Origin: Ignavibacteriales bacterium
GTDB lineage: Bacteria > Bacteroidota > Ignavibacteria > Ignavibacteriales > Melioribacteraceae
Direction: 5' to 3'
NCBI GenBank assembly: GCA_020059785.1
Contig: JAGVBL010000154.1
Span: 1 to 11,795 of the forward strand
DNA: 11,795 bases
Below, piece after piece: positions 1 through 7,516 of this stretch. The position numbers and the translations under genes were made by a program. The notes under the pieces were generated by a model. That model saw nothing but the letters and a program-made list of their open reading frames with translations, did not search any database and was not told where the DNA came from. Numbering within the stretch: position 1 is the first letter of the stretch; every line of letters starts with the position of its first letter.

Positions 1-2
1 AG

Positions 3-833
3 GGAAATAAAAAATTAATTAAACACGCTGTTAAAACTGCCAGGAATGCAGATAAAATTATTTTAGTTCTCGGCGGCAATGAACAAATATCAAGAGAAGC
101 ATGGAGTAAAACTCATTTAGGTGATAGAGCCAGCTTAGAATTATTTGGCGATCAGCTCCAGCTTGTTAAAGAAATTCTGAAATTGGAAAAGCCGGTAATT
201 GTATTGTTGTTCAACGGAAGACCAAATTCATTTCAATATATTAGCGATAATGTTAGCGCTATTCTAGAGTGCTGGTATCTTGGTCAGGAAACCGGAATTG
301 CAATTGCAGATGTTTTATTCGGTGATTATAATCCTTCCGGAAAACTACCAATGTCTATTCCAAGATCAGTTGGTCATTTACCTTGTTTCTACAATCATAA
401 ACCTTCTGCCAGAAGAGGTTATTTGTTCGATGACATTACTCCGTTATATCCATTCGGATTCGGATTAAGTTACACAACATTCCAGATCAGCAACGTTCGA
501 TTAGAAAAACAAACAATCGCAATTGATGAGTCAACCAAAATAATTTTAGAAGTTACAAACACAGGAAAGCGAAGCGGAACCGAAGTAATTCAAATGTACA
601 TTCACGATATGGTAAGCTCTGTTACAAGACCGGTTAAAGAATTAAAGGGATTCAAGAAAGTATTCCTTAATCCGGGCGAAACAAAAGTTGTTGAGATTCC
701 CATCCTGTCTGAGCATTTAGCATTTACAAATATTGACAAAGAGTTCAAAGTAGAACCGGGGGATTTCGAAATTATGGTAGGCAGTTCTTCAAAGGATGAA
801 GATCTCGTAAAAGTAACACTTAGTGTTATTTAG
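3..833 (+). CDS. Glycoside hydrolase family 3 enzyme, C-terminal part (5' end outside window)
   Basis: The frame is open from the first complete codon at position 3 to the TAG at 831-833, giving the last 276 residues of a protein whose start and N-terminal TIM barrel (with the catalytic Asp nucleophile) lie upstream. Residues 1-160 match the GH3 alpha/beta sandwich domain: REAW at 31-34, GDR at 40-42, the strand PVIVLLFNGRP at 64-74, then GDYNPSGKLP at 107-116 and YPFGFGLSYT at 149-158. Residues about 192-262 are the fibronectin-III-like tail, with RPVKELKGF at 209-217. GH3 enzymes of this layout (BglX-like) release terminal beta-linked glucose or xylose from oligosaccharides. Glu32 is a candidate acid/base by position in the family, which is inference. 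With a GH10 xylanase in the locus, beta-xylosidase activity is plausible, but the fragment cannot separate it from beta-glucosidase. A TTG at 183 is internal and not the start. Confidence 0.93.
   Translation, partial: GNKKLIKHAVKTARNADKIILVLGGNEQISREAWSKTHLGDRASLELFGDQLQLVKEILKLEKPVIVLLFNGRPNSFQYISDNVSAILECWYLGQETGIAIADVLFGDYNPSGKLPMSIPRSVGHLPCFYNHKPSARRGYLFDDITPLYPFGFGLSYTTFQISNVRLEKQTIAIDESTKIILEVTNTGKRSGTEVIQMYIHDMVSSVTRPVKELKGFKKVFLNPGETKVVEIPILSEHLAFTNIDKEFKVEPGDFEIMVGSSSKDEDLVKVTLSVI
814..828 (+). other. Short inverted repeat at the end of the GH3 gene
   Basis: TAACACT (814-820) and AGTGTTA (822-828) are perfect complements around a single central T, three bases before the stop codon. 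The centre is too tight for all seven pairs to form in RNA and no long U-run follows, so it is not a convincing terminator. It is listed because two later genes also have inverted repeats next to their stop codons. Confidence 0.4.
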
Positions 834-922
834 AAAGGATGGAATAAAGTTTAAAAAATATTTCTATACCGAGAGTAACAGTAAAAAAATAGATTTTTCT
901 TAACAGAATAATAAATAATCTC

Positions 923-936
923 GGGAGTTAGTAGTG
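923..936 (+). promoter_or_regulatory. Ribosome binding site and GTG start of the GPH transporter
   Basis: GGGAG at 923-927 lies six bases before a GTG at 934-936. No nearby ATG in this frame gives the complete first helix, and GPH proteins normally begin about 10-15 residues before a GYSVGD-like motif, as here (residues 15-20). The segment CTCGG (920-924), overlapping the binding site, can pair with CCGAG at 869-873, so the site could be partly sequestered. Confidence 0.6.
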
Positions 937-1893
937 CAGAACATAACGGAAAAACTGTCCCTTAAAGAGAAAATCGGTTACAGTGTTGGAGATACGGCAT
1001 CAAATCTTTTCTTCCAGACATTCATGCTGTTTCTACTATATTTCTATACAGACGTATTTGGATTACCCGCCGCAACAGTTGGAACACTATTCTTAATTAC
1101 CCGTATATGGGATGCCTTTAATGACCCGATTATGGGAACAATTGCAGACAGAACAAACACACGATGGGGTAAATTCCGTCCTTACATTTTAATCTTTGCG
1201 CTTCCATTCGGTATAATGGGTGTACTCACTTTTACTACACCGGACTTTGATGCAACAGGTAAACTGATCTATGCTTTTATCACATATAATTTACTGATGA
1301 TGATGTACACCGCAGTAAATGTTCCTTATTCTGCATTAATGGGAGTTATCACCTCCAATTCAATGGAGAGAACGGAATTATCAACTTTCCGTTTTGTTGC
1401 AGCTTTCTTCGGCGGAATAATTGTTCAGGCATCTACAATATCCCTTGTAAAATATTTTGGAAATGGTAATGAAGCTGTTGGATGGCAATGGGCTATGGGT
1501 ACATTAGCCGGATTGGCTTTCATTCTTTTCTCAATTACATTTTTAACAACCAAAGAACGGGTTCACCCTCCTAAAGAACAAAAGAATGTATTAAGACAGG
1601 ACCTAAAAGATCTATTTAGTAATAAACCATGGTTATTAATTGCCGGTGCAACAATCTTCCAGCTGCTTCTTATTGTAATACGTAACTCATCTATAATGTA
1701 TTACTTCAAATATTATGTTCAGGATCAGCAGCTTAATTTATTCGGGTATCCAATTGATCTTTCCTTCGAAGCTCTGGCTTCATCATTCATGTTATCCGGA
1801 ACAATAGTAACAATCCTTGGCGCAATACTTACAAAATGGTTTGCAAAAAAATTCGATAAAAAAAAATACATATGCCGGTTTTCTAACTCTTAG
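934..1893 (+). CDS. GPH-family (MelB/XynB-like) sugar:cation symporter, N-terminal part of a frameshifted gene
   Basis: This part encodes about the first 310 residues of an inner-membrane major-facilitator transporter that imports glycosides with H+ or Na+. Two GPH hallmarks are plain: DAFNDPIMG followed by ADRTNTRWGKFRPY (residues 60-84), and NVPYSALMG with ERTELSTFR further on (129-153). Repeated hydrophobic segments fit the first eight or so transmembrane helices. The frame leaves the family pattern at the A-run 1858-1866, reads a foreign tail (YICRFSNS) and stops at 1893. The missing C-terminal third follows directly in the next frame. Removing one A joins the halves as DKKNTYAGF and gives a protein of about 466 residues, the usual GPH length. 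The gene sits 100 bases after the GH3 gene on the same strand, which suggests uptake of sugars or short xylosides. The exact substrate cannot be read from sequence. Confidence 0.92.
   Translation: MQNITEKLSLKEKIGYSVGDTASNLFFQTFMLFLLYFYTDVFGLPAATVGTLFLITRIWDAFNDPIMGTIADRTNTRWGKFRPYILIFALPFGIMGVLTFTTPDFDATGKLIYAFITYNLLMMMYTAVNVPYSALMGVITSNSMERTELSTFRFVAAFFGGIIVQASTISLVKYFGNGNEAVGWQWAMGTLAGLAFILFSITFLTTKERVHPPKEQKNVLRQDLKDLFSNKPWLLIAGATIFQLLLIVIRNSSIMYYFKYYVQDQQLNLFGYPIDLSFEALASSFMLSGTIVTILGAILTKWFAKKFDKKKYICRFSNS
1858..1866 (+). other. A9 homopolymer at the frameshift in the transporter gene
   Basis: Nine consecutive A residues follow GAT (1855-1857). As written, the frame continues AAA AAA AAA TAC and ends at 1893. 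With eight A it becomes AAA AAA AAT ACA TAT GCC and continues in the family-like frame to 2335. This is either a homopolymer-length error, a real frameshift mutation, or a slippage site where RNA polymerase could restore the frame in part of the transcripts. Confidence 0.85.
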
Positions 1894-2335
1894 TGCAGTT
1901 ACAATTACTTTATTCTATTTCCTTAAACCGGAAAATGTAATTTTAATTTACCTTCTTAATCTTGTTTTCTCGTTTTCATTCGGACCGGTATCCGTACTTC
2001 AATGGGCAATGTATACTGATGCTGCAGATTATTCAGAATGGAAGAATAAACGTCGGGCAACAGGATTGATAATGGCGGCTTCACTCTTTGCATTAAAGTT
2101 TGGCTTAACTCTTGGCGGTGCGATTGTTGGGTGGTCGTTGGCTCTGTTTGGTTTTGTTGCTAATCAGGCACAATCACAAGAAACATTGAATGGAATAATC
2201 ATGCTTATGAGCATTATTCCGGCAGTGTTTGGATTAATTGGTGGAGCACTGATGTTCTTTTATCCACTGACAAATAAAATGATGGTAAAAATTGAAGAAG
2301 AACTTATTTCAAGGCGGACTGAACAAACAGTATAA
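1859..2335 (+). CDS. GPH-family sugar:cation symporter, C-terminal part of the same frameshifted gene
   Basis: This is the remainder of the transporter begun at 934, read one base forward. It encodes KKNTYAGFLTLSAVTITLFYF and the last four or so membrane helices. The third GPH hallmark is here: MYTDAADYSEWKNKRRATG, followed by a helix with ALKFGLTLGGAIVGW, matching the family's DY.EW..G.R motif and the conserved lysine after it. The protein ends in a charged cytoplasmic tail (KIEEELISRRTEQTV) at the TAA 2333-2335. A TTG at 1817 is in frame and could be mistaken for a start, but it has no ribosome binding site and lies inside the first half's coding region, so a separate gene is unlikely. The 74-base gap to the next gene shows no terminator. 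Confidence 0.9.
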   Translation, partial: KKNTYAGFLTLSAVTITLFYFLKPENVILIYLLNLVFSFSFGPVSVLQWAMYTDAADYSEWKNKRRATGLIMAASLFALKFGLTLGGAIVGWSLALFGFVANQAQSQETLNGIIMLMSIIPAVFGLIGGALMFFYPLTNKMMVKIEEELISRRTEQTV

Positions 2336-2409
2336 AAAATATTAGGATTAATTAATTCTATGAATAAAAAATTTATTTCAAGGTTTATTATTAAATAGGG
2401 AGAACGGGT

Positions 2410-4170
2410 ATGGTAAAAATATTTTACAAAAATGTAATTACTATAATAGCGTTATTAACAGTAGTATTGTCCCAATCTTTATATGCACAGTCGGGTTCTT
2501 TTAAGGGAAGGATATTCGATAAAGAAACTAAAGAAGTATTGGTTGGAGCTAATGTAGTAATTCAAGGAACAAGCATTGGTGCTGCTACAGATCTGGATGG
2601 TAATTTTGTTATAAGGAACATTCCAGTTGGAAAACACATTGTTAAGATTTCTTATATAGGTTACAATCCTATAACTGTAGATATTGATATTGTTGCCAAC
2701 AGAACACTGGAACAAAATTTTTCTCTTCAACCGGAAACTATAGAAGGGCAAGCGGTCATTATAACAGCCCAGGCACAGGGACAGGTATCTGCAATTCAGC
2801 AGCAATTAACTTCCAACAAAATTGCAAACGTAGTATCGGAAGCAAGGATTCAAGAGTTACCGGATTTTAATGCAGCCCAGGCAATTTCTCGTTTACCCGG
2901 CATTGCAACTCTCGAAAGTTCAGGAGAAGCAAATAAAATTGTAATTAGAGGATTGGCGCCGCAATTTAATCAGGTTGCAGTTGGTGGTATTTCGCTTGCT
3001 TCAACGGGCAGCACACAGATTGGTGCTGCTTCTCAAGGTGGAACGGCCGGAACGATTAACAACGATAGAAGCGTAGACCTTTCTATGATCTCACCTTACA
3101 TGTTAAAGACAATCTCTGTTTATAAATCACTTACACCGGACCTTAACGCAAATGCAATAGGTGGTGTTGTTAATATGGCTCTTAGAGAAGCTCCATCCGG
3201 ATTAAAAGGTGATTTGCTCTGGCAATCGGGTTATACAAGTAAAAGTAAGACTTATGGAAACTATAGAGGCGTTTTATCTTTAAGCAGCCGCTTTCTTGAT
3301 GATGCCCTGGGCGTTTATGTTTTAGGTAATGCTGAAAAGTATGATAGAGATGCAGATAATATGAACGCAAGTTATTCTACCGGATTATTAGATAAAGATC
3401 CTGTTACAGGTTTTAATAAAATTCAGGTTTCTAATGTTACTCTTAATAGACATATTGAAACAAGAAAACGATACGGTGCTAACTTAATTTTAGATTACAA
3501 ACTACCTAATGGTGTTATTAGATCTCTTAATATGTTCAGCCAGCTCAATTCTGATTTTAAGGATTATCGGACAATTCTAAATTATAAAGAAAAGAATCTC
3601 GATTTTACTTATAGAGATGGACTTACAAAAACCGAAGTTGGTATCAATACACTTGAGTTCGAAAACGACTTCGGTTTTATGTCGATGGAATTGAAAGGCG
3701 CATATACTTATTCCAGAAATTATTTACCGGAATCCCCATTTTATCAATTCCGACAAACCGGTGGTGTATATGCCGGTTCTATTCCTTATAATACAGTTCC
3801 CGAAGATTTAGTGTCTCAAGTAAAATATTTAGGTACAGCTCAAACTTATTTGTCTTCCGTCTCTCTATTTAGCACTGAATATAAAGAGCAAGGTCAATCT
3901 TTAAAGGGAGATTTTAAAGTTCCTGTTAACATTTTCGATATAGCTTCCGGTTTTATAAAATTTGGCGGTAGTTATAAAAAAAGCGTTCATAAAAACGATC
4001 AGAGCACACCTTATGTTACTCTTACCAGGTCAGGTAGTTCCGGAATTACAGTTAGAATTGCAGATGGTATAATGTCAAATTTTCCGGGCGTTATCTTTGA
4101 TCCGGTCGCAGGTAAATGGCCGGAACAAATTTCACTTCTACAAATTCTGATCTCTACAAAGAATTCTTAG
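2410..4170 (+). CDS. TonB-dependent outer-membrane receptor, N-terminal part of a frameshifted gene
   Basis: The ATG at 2410 has AGGGAG at 2397-2402 as ribosome binding site. A signal peptide ends at LYA-Q (residues 24-27). Residues about 30-110 are a CarboxypepD-regulatory-like domain (GRIFDKETKEVLVGANV, then DLDGNFVIRNIPVGKH). The plug follows: NAAQAISRLPGI, NKIVIRGLAPQFN, DRSVDLSMISPYML, VYKSLTPDLNANAIGGVVN. This wording matches the Xanthomonas/Caulobacter-type TonB receptors (TIGR01782-like) rather than SusC. The first barrel strands run to about residue 570. The true frame is lost near 4121, and the frame as written adds a spurious tail ending at the TAG 4168-4170. The role is active import of a large ligand, probably oligosaccharides given the neighbours, across the outer membrane using TonB/ExbBD energy. 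Joined with the second part it would be about 1012 residues, normal for the family. Confidence 0.92.
   Translation: MVKIFYKNVITIIALLTVVLSQSLYAQSGSFKGRIFDKETKEVLVGANVVIQGTSIGAATDLDGNFVIRNIPVGKHIVKISYIGYNPITVDIDIVANRTLEQNFSLQPETIEGQAVIITAQAQGQVSAIQQQLTSNKIANVVSEARIQELPDFNAAQAISRLPGIATLESSGEANKIVIRGLAPQFNQVAVGGISLASTGSTQIGAASQGGTAGTINNDRSVDLSMISPYMLKTISVYKSLTPDLNANAIGGVVNMALREAPSGLKGDLLWQSGYTSKSKTYGNYRGVLSLSSRFLDDALGVYVLGNAEKYDRDADNMNASYSTGLLDKDPVTGFNKIQVSNVTLNRHIETRKRYGANLILDYKLPNGVIRSLNMFSQLNSDFKDYRTILNYKEKNLDFTYRDGLTKTEVGINTLEFENDFGFMSMELKGAYTYSRNYLPESPFYQFRQTGGVYAGSIPYNTVPEDLVSQVKYLGTAQTYLSSVSLFSTEYKEQGQSLKGDFKVPVNIFDIASGFIKFGGSYKKSVHKNDQSTPYVTLTRSGSSGITVRIADGIMSNFPGVIFDPVAGKWPEQISLLQILISTKNS
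4116..4170 (+). other. Frameshift zone in the TonB-dependent receptor
   Basis: The downstream receptor frame is blocked by TAA at 4113-4115 and the upstream frame by TAG at 4168-4170, so the shift lies between them. Adding one C in TGGCCGGAA (4117-4125) gives TGG CCC GGA ACA AAT, and the join reads VAGKWPGTNFTSTN, a smooth barrel-loop sequence. The run is short, so this looks more like one lost base than programmed slippage. Confidence 0.8.
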
Positions 4171-5447
4171 GTAACAGGTTTGGTAGTCTATTTTGGATTC
4201 CCAATGCCGGGGTTTTAAATTCAATTACAAAATATATTTCTAACGAACCTACATTCGATGCTATTAATTCCGATGCAATTAATCCCGGCGGTTGGTACAA
4301 TTCTTATTACCAAACACTTCCCAATGATTATGAATACACTGAATTCTACTCTGCTTTTTACTTAATGACTGAAATGAGAATACTTCAGGATTTGATGATA
4401 GTTGGCGGTTTTAGATACGAAGATGTACAATCAAGATTCTTTGCATACAATTTATTAGACGGACGCGATGCAAGATCGCAAACATATTATGAAGTAATAG
4501 TTTTCCCTAAAAATAATTTCCTGCTACCAATGGTTCAGGCAAAATATACTCCAACAAATTGGATGGATATCCGCTATGCCTTTACTCAAACATTAGCGCG
4601 GCCGGATTATTCACAATTATCTCCGCACTATAATATTAGTTACGATAGAGGAAACGTTTGGGCTGGTAATCCAAAACTTAAACCGGCTCAAGCATTTAAC
4701 CATGATGCAATGATTACATTCCACGATAATTATTTAGGTCTGCTGTCTGTTGGCGCATTCTATAAAGAAATTGAAAACTTCACTTATTCTACAAATTACA
4801 GATTACGTCAAAAACCTATGCCCGGTTTCGATTCAGTAGGAACTTATGCAACGCTTGGAAGTCCGCCTAAAGACGGCGCTATGCTTTATACATATCTTAA
4901 TAATAGTAAGCTTGCTTTTGTAAGAGGTATCGAATTCGATTTCCAGACAAGATTCTGGTATTTGCCTTTTCCGCTTGATGGATTGTTGTTAGGATTTAAT
5001 TATGCTCACATCAACACAAAAGCATACTATCCATTCAGAGATGAAATTACTTATGGAATTCCGGGAAGACCCGGATATAGAATAGTTCAGATTGATAGTT
5101 TGCGCGACGGGCGGCTAATTAACCAGCCTAATGAGATTGCTAATTTATTTATTGGTTACGACTACAAAGGTTTTTCTGCCAAGGTTTCATTTGTATTTCA
5201 GGGTAACTCGGTCAGTTATGTCGGAAGTTTCCAGGAACAGGATGGATTTACACAGGATTATTATAGAATAGATGTCTCGGTAAGACAGATGCTTCCATGG
5301 TATGGATTACAATTATTTCTGGATGTTAATAATCTGAATAACAGACAGAATATAGCAACACAAAAAACTATAGGAGGATTTACAAGCCAAAAGAATTATG
5401 GACTTACATTGAATGCCGGAGTTAGAATTAATTATTCATTTTATTAA
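4116..5447 (+). CDS. TonB-dependent outer-membrane receptor, C-terminal part of the same frameshifted gene
   Basis: This is the second half of the receptor begun at 2410. The ATG at 4116 is probably fortuitous: there is no ribosome binding site and the product would lack signal peptide and plug. The sequence carries late-barrel signatures of TonB receptors: IVGGFRYE, PMVQAKYTPTNWMDIRYAFT followed by TLARPDYSQLSP, then GNPKLKPAQAFNHD, and LSVGAFYKEIENF. It ends in alternating strands, with NYGLTLNAGVRINYSFY at the C-terminus. The final Tyr after Phe is the aromatic end expected for an outer-membrane barrel. An 89-base gap separates it from the beta-helix gene, and no SusD-like lipoprotein gene follows. 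Joining both halves needs one inserted base near 4121. Confidence 0.9.
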   Translation: MAGTNFTSTNSDLYKEFLGNRFGSLFWIPNAGVLNSITKYISNEPTFDAINSDAINPGGWYNSYYQTLPNDYEYTEFYSAFYLMTEMRILQDLMIVGGFRYEDVQSRFFAYNLLDGRDARSQTYYEVIVFPKNNFLLPMVQAKYTPTNWMDIRYAFTQTLARPDYSQLSPHYNISYDRGNVWAGNPKLKPAQAFNHDAMITFHDNYLGLLSVGAFYKEIENFTYSTNYRLRQKPMPGFDSVGTYATLGSPPKDGAMLYTYLNNSKLAFVRGIEFDFQTRFWYLPFPLDGLLLGFNYAHINTKAYYPFRDEITYGIPGRPGYRIVQIDSLRDGRLINQPNEIANLFIGYDYKGFSAKVSFVFQGNSVSYVGSFQEQDGFTQDYYRIDVSVRQMLPWYGLQLFLDVNNLNNRQNIATQKTIGGFTSQKNYGLTLNAGVRINYSFY

Positions 5448-5536
5448 AAAATGCAATAGATAGTTCTGAGTACAATTTGAACTGTTAAGAGAATAGTTAA
5501 ATAAATAGTACAAACATTTACCAAAGGAGAAACAGC

Positions 5537-7285
5537 ATGAAGAAAATTATTTTAACAATATTGGGAATGGTTCTGTTACCATTTCTTATTTATGCACAAA
5601 CCATTGTAAAGGTTGCAAGTGATAACCCTCCTTCCGAAGGTAACCTTAACAAAGCAGTTCAAGCAGCAATAACTGCCGGAACTCTTAACAATACTGTTTT
5701 TGAACTTGCTCCATACGGCTATTATGTTTTAACGGGTACCATTGGCGTTCCAGCCGGAATGACTCTTACAATTACAGCACCAGAACCGGGAACAACGCAA
5801 GCTACTGCCCCTCCACAGGTTGTTTGGTCTGGTACTGGCGGATTGAACCGAGATTACCAATTTGAAGTTTTTGGAAACATTAATTTCAAAAATTTCTGGA
5901 TACGAGCTGCAACCACAGTTGGTGATCAGGTAGGAACAACTATCGTTATTCAGGACGACCCACTTGCTAAATCACAAAAAGTTACAATGGAAAATATGAT
6001 AGTTGATTATTTCCCCTGTCCACCGCTTGCAGGAGGTGCTATTACTGTTCAAACCCAACGTTTTATTGGTGATTTTAAAAGAGTTTATTTCAAAAACTGT
6101 GTTGATCCTCATTTAAGGTATTATGGCAGAGCTGTTTCATATCCTTACAATACAACCGGATTACATTCAATTAAAGTAGAATTTGAAAATTGTACATTTG
6201 CTAACATGGGATACGTTTTCATGCAAGAGGGTGGTGAGTATTCAGATGATGTTAGGTTTAATCACTGCACATTTTTAAACGTTGTTATGTTCCCGCTGCA
6301 ATCCGGCTGGTGGTGGAAACTTGCCGTTACAAACAGTCTTTTCATTAACTGCTTTATGTTTGGTAATAATCCTGCACAAACCGGAACTGGAGATCCTAAC
6401 GGTGGAACAATGAGAATTGATAGCGTTGCCCGCTTTGGATTTACTGTTCCATTTACTGATCAGGATAGAAGAATTCTTTTTGCTAATAACGCATACTATT
6501 TAGAACCATGGCTTGTTGACTGGATGGCAAATAATGATTACAGCAAACAGCTTAAAAGAGAAAGGAGAGATGACGAAATTCCAGTTCCTCAACCAATGCT
6601 AAGTCCAAGAACAATTCAATTTTTTGAAGGTGTTGGGCAGGATGGAAAAAAACTTTTCCCTTATATGAAAAAAGCTAACCTGTTTGATGGTGTGAATCCG
6701 GGTTTTGTAAAACCACTTACCGATCAAGCTCTTGTAAAAGAATTTATGTGGAGAAAGTGGTTCGACAACTCCGATGTTAACTGGGCTTGTAAACCTAATA
6801 ACGATTTTCTGGGACTATGGCCTCTTGAAGAAAATATGTCCTACACTAACCAAACTTTTAAAGCTGGAGGTATAAATGGATATCCTCTTGGTGATTTAAG
6901 GTGGTGGCCAACAGAGTACAATCAATGGAAAAACCAAAGACAAACCGAGTATGATTACATTACGTCCTGGAGAGATCAGGCGGTTACATCTGTTAATGAA
7001 ATATCCGGTAGTGAAATTCCAACTGATTTTGTATTAAGCCAGAACTATCCAAATCCGTTTAACCCGACAACTAAAATTGAATATTCCATACCCGTTGCCG
7101 GTGAGGTATCACTCAAGATTTATAACACACTCGGTCAGGAAGTTGCTACACTCTTTAGTGGGTTCCAGAATGCCGGAAAATATGTTGCCGATTTTGATGG
7201 TTCAAAATTAGCAAGTGGTGTTTATCTATATAAGTTACAAAGTAATGGAGTATCAATTTCCAAGAAACTTGTTTTGATGAAATAA
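5537..7285 (+). CDS. Secreted right-handed beta-helix protein with type IX sorting domain
   Basis: A strong ribosome binding site (AAAGGAG, 5523-5529) precedes the ATG by seven bases. The signal peptide ends at IYA-Q (residues 18-21). The start resembles pectate-lyase-fold proteins (NPPSEGNLNKAVQAAI, then a capping strand and FELAPYGYYVLTGTI). Residues about 100-280 give repeated rungs such as VEFENCTFANMGYVF and VRFNHCTFLNVVMF, with an N/C ladder typical of parallel beta-helices. Aromatic clusters (GWWWKL, WRKWF, GDLRWWP) suggest sugar contact. Residues 310-490 are less regular and include GYPLGDLRWWP, a closing motif I have seen in uncharacterised secreted beta-helix proteins. Residues 494-582 are the sorting domain. 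I see no polysaccharide-lyase 1 motif and cannot name catalytic residues, so it may be a lyase, an esterase-like accessory, or a binding protein. It lies in the middle of the putative xylan locus. Confidence 0.88.
   Translation: MKKIILTILGMVLLPFLIYAQTIVKVASDNPPSEGNLNKAVQAAITAGTLNNTVFELAPYGYYVLTGTIGVPAGMTLTITAPEPGTTQATAPPQVVWSGTGGLNRDYQFEVFGNINFKNFWIRAATTVGDQVGTTIVIQDDPLAKSQKVTMENMIVDYFPCPPLAGGAITVQTQRFIGDFKRVYFKNCVDPHLRYYGRAVSYPYNTTGLHSIKVEFENCTFANMGYVFMQEGGEYSDDVRFNHCTFLNVVMFPLQSGWWWKLAVTNSLFINCFMFGNNPAQTGTGDPNGGTMRIDSVARFGFTVPFTDQDRRILFANNAYYLEPWLVDWMANNDYSKQLKRERRDDEIPVPQPMLSPRTIQFFEGVGQDGKKLFPYMKKANLFDGVNPGFVKPLTDQALVKEFMWRKWFDNSDVNWACKPNNDFLGLWPLEENMSYTNQTFKAGGINGYPLGDLRWWPTEYNQWKNQRQTEYDYITSWRDQAVTSVNEISGSEIPTDFVLSQNYPNPFNPTTKIEYSIPVAGEVSLKIYNTLGQEVATLFSGFQNAGKYVADFDGSKLASGVYLYKLQSNGVSISKKLVLMK
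7016..7282 (+). other. Type IX secretion C-terminal sorting domain of the beta-helix protein
   Basis: Residues 494-582: IPTDFVLSQNYPNPFNPTTK opens the domain, then VSLKIYNTLGQEV, a glycine turn, LASGVYLYKLQSNG and the basic end SKKLVLMK. This is the type A (Por secretion) domain pattern. It directs export across the outer membrane and is normally cleaved or attached at the surface. Confidence 0.92.
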
Positions 7286-7303
7286 ATGGTGCCTCCATTT
7301 ATT
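7281..7303 (+). other. Perfect stem-loop spanning the stop codon of the beta-helix gene
   Basis: AATAAATGG (7281-7289) and CCATTTATT (7295-7303) form a nine-pair stem with the loop TGCCT. The left arm contains the TAA stop (7283-7285). There is no U-run beyond the stem, so it may act as an RNA 3'-end or processing element rather than a classic terminator. Confidence 0.55.
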
Positions 7304-7309
7304 CTAAAG

Positions 7310-7340
7310 TCCCGACTTACTAAAAAAAAGTAGGTCGGGA
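7310..7340 (+). terminator. Eleven-pair stem-loop after the beta-helix gene, possible terminator
   Basis: TCCCGACTTAC (7310-7320) pairs with GTAGGTCGGGA (7330-7340), ten Watson-Crick pairs and one G-U, around a loop of T plus eight A. The stem is GC-rich at its base and lies 25 bases after the stop codon. The expected U-tract on the 3' side is absent, so termination is uncertain and transcript stabilisation is an alternative. Confidence 0.45.
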
Positions 7341-7410
7341 TGATAGATAAAGGGAGAATAAGATTAGAACAATAAATGAAAAGTAAATTGAAAATTCTGT
7401 TTAATAATAA

Positions 7411-7482
7411 TTGGAGGTTTAATTCCTTGGAATCATTAGCAGGGATGATTTCCATCTCCAAATTTTTATTAACCTCCACCAA
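7411..7482 (+). promoter_or_regulatory. Nested and competing inverted repeats in the leader of the triple-repeat gene
   Basis: GGAGGTT (7413-7419) can pair with AACCTCC (7471-7477), enclosing a stem of GGAATCAT (7429-7436) with ATGATTTCC (7445-7453, one bulged T). TTGGAG (7411-7416) can instead pair with CTCCAA (7456-7461), which excludes the outer stem. This suggests a structured 5' untranslated region, but no known riboswitch is recognised. The rest of the 228-base gap before the gene holds the two stem-loops at 7281-7340 and nothing else I can name. Confidence 0.35.
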
Positions 7483-7502
7483 TTTAATATCATAATCAAT
7501 CA

Positions 7503-7516
7503 AAAGGAGGCTTATG
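7503..7516 (+). promoter_or_regulatory. Extended ribosome binding site close to the ATG of the triple-repeat gene
   Basis: AAAGGAGG (7503-7510) is a near-complete anti-16S complement. Only CTT separates it from ATG 7514-7516, shorter than the usual five to nine bases. The signal peptide beginning at this ATG confirms the start. Confidence 0.6.

Noticed and set aside
1817..1866. TTG at 1817 as the start of a separate gene for the transporter's C-terminal part
   Set aside because: There is no ribosome binding site, the first ~14 codons are out of frame with family-like sequence, and the joined halves form one complete GPH protein.
2336..2409. Terminator or promoter between transporter and receptor genes
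   Set aside because: The gap holds only AT-rich weak complementarity and a ribosome binding site; no stem with a U-run and no convincing promoter.
7222..7503. A 93-codon open frame on the minus strand after the beta-helix gene
   Set aside because: It overlaps the conserved sorting domain on the other strand, has no ribosome binding site that I can see, and matches no recognisable protein pattern. It also runs through the stem-loops at 7281-7340.
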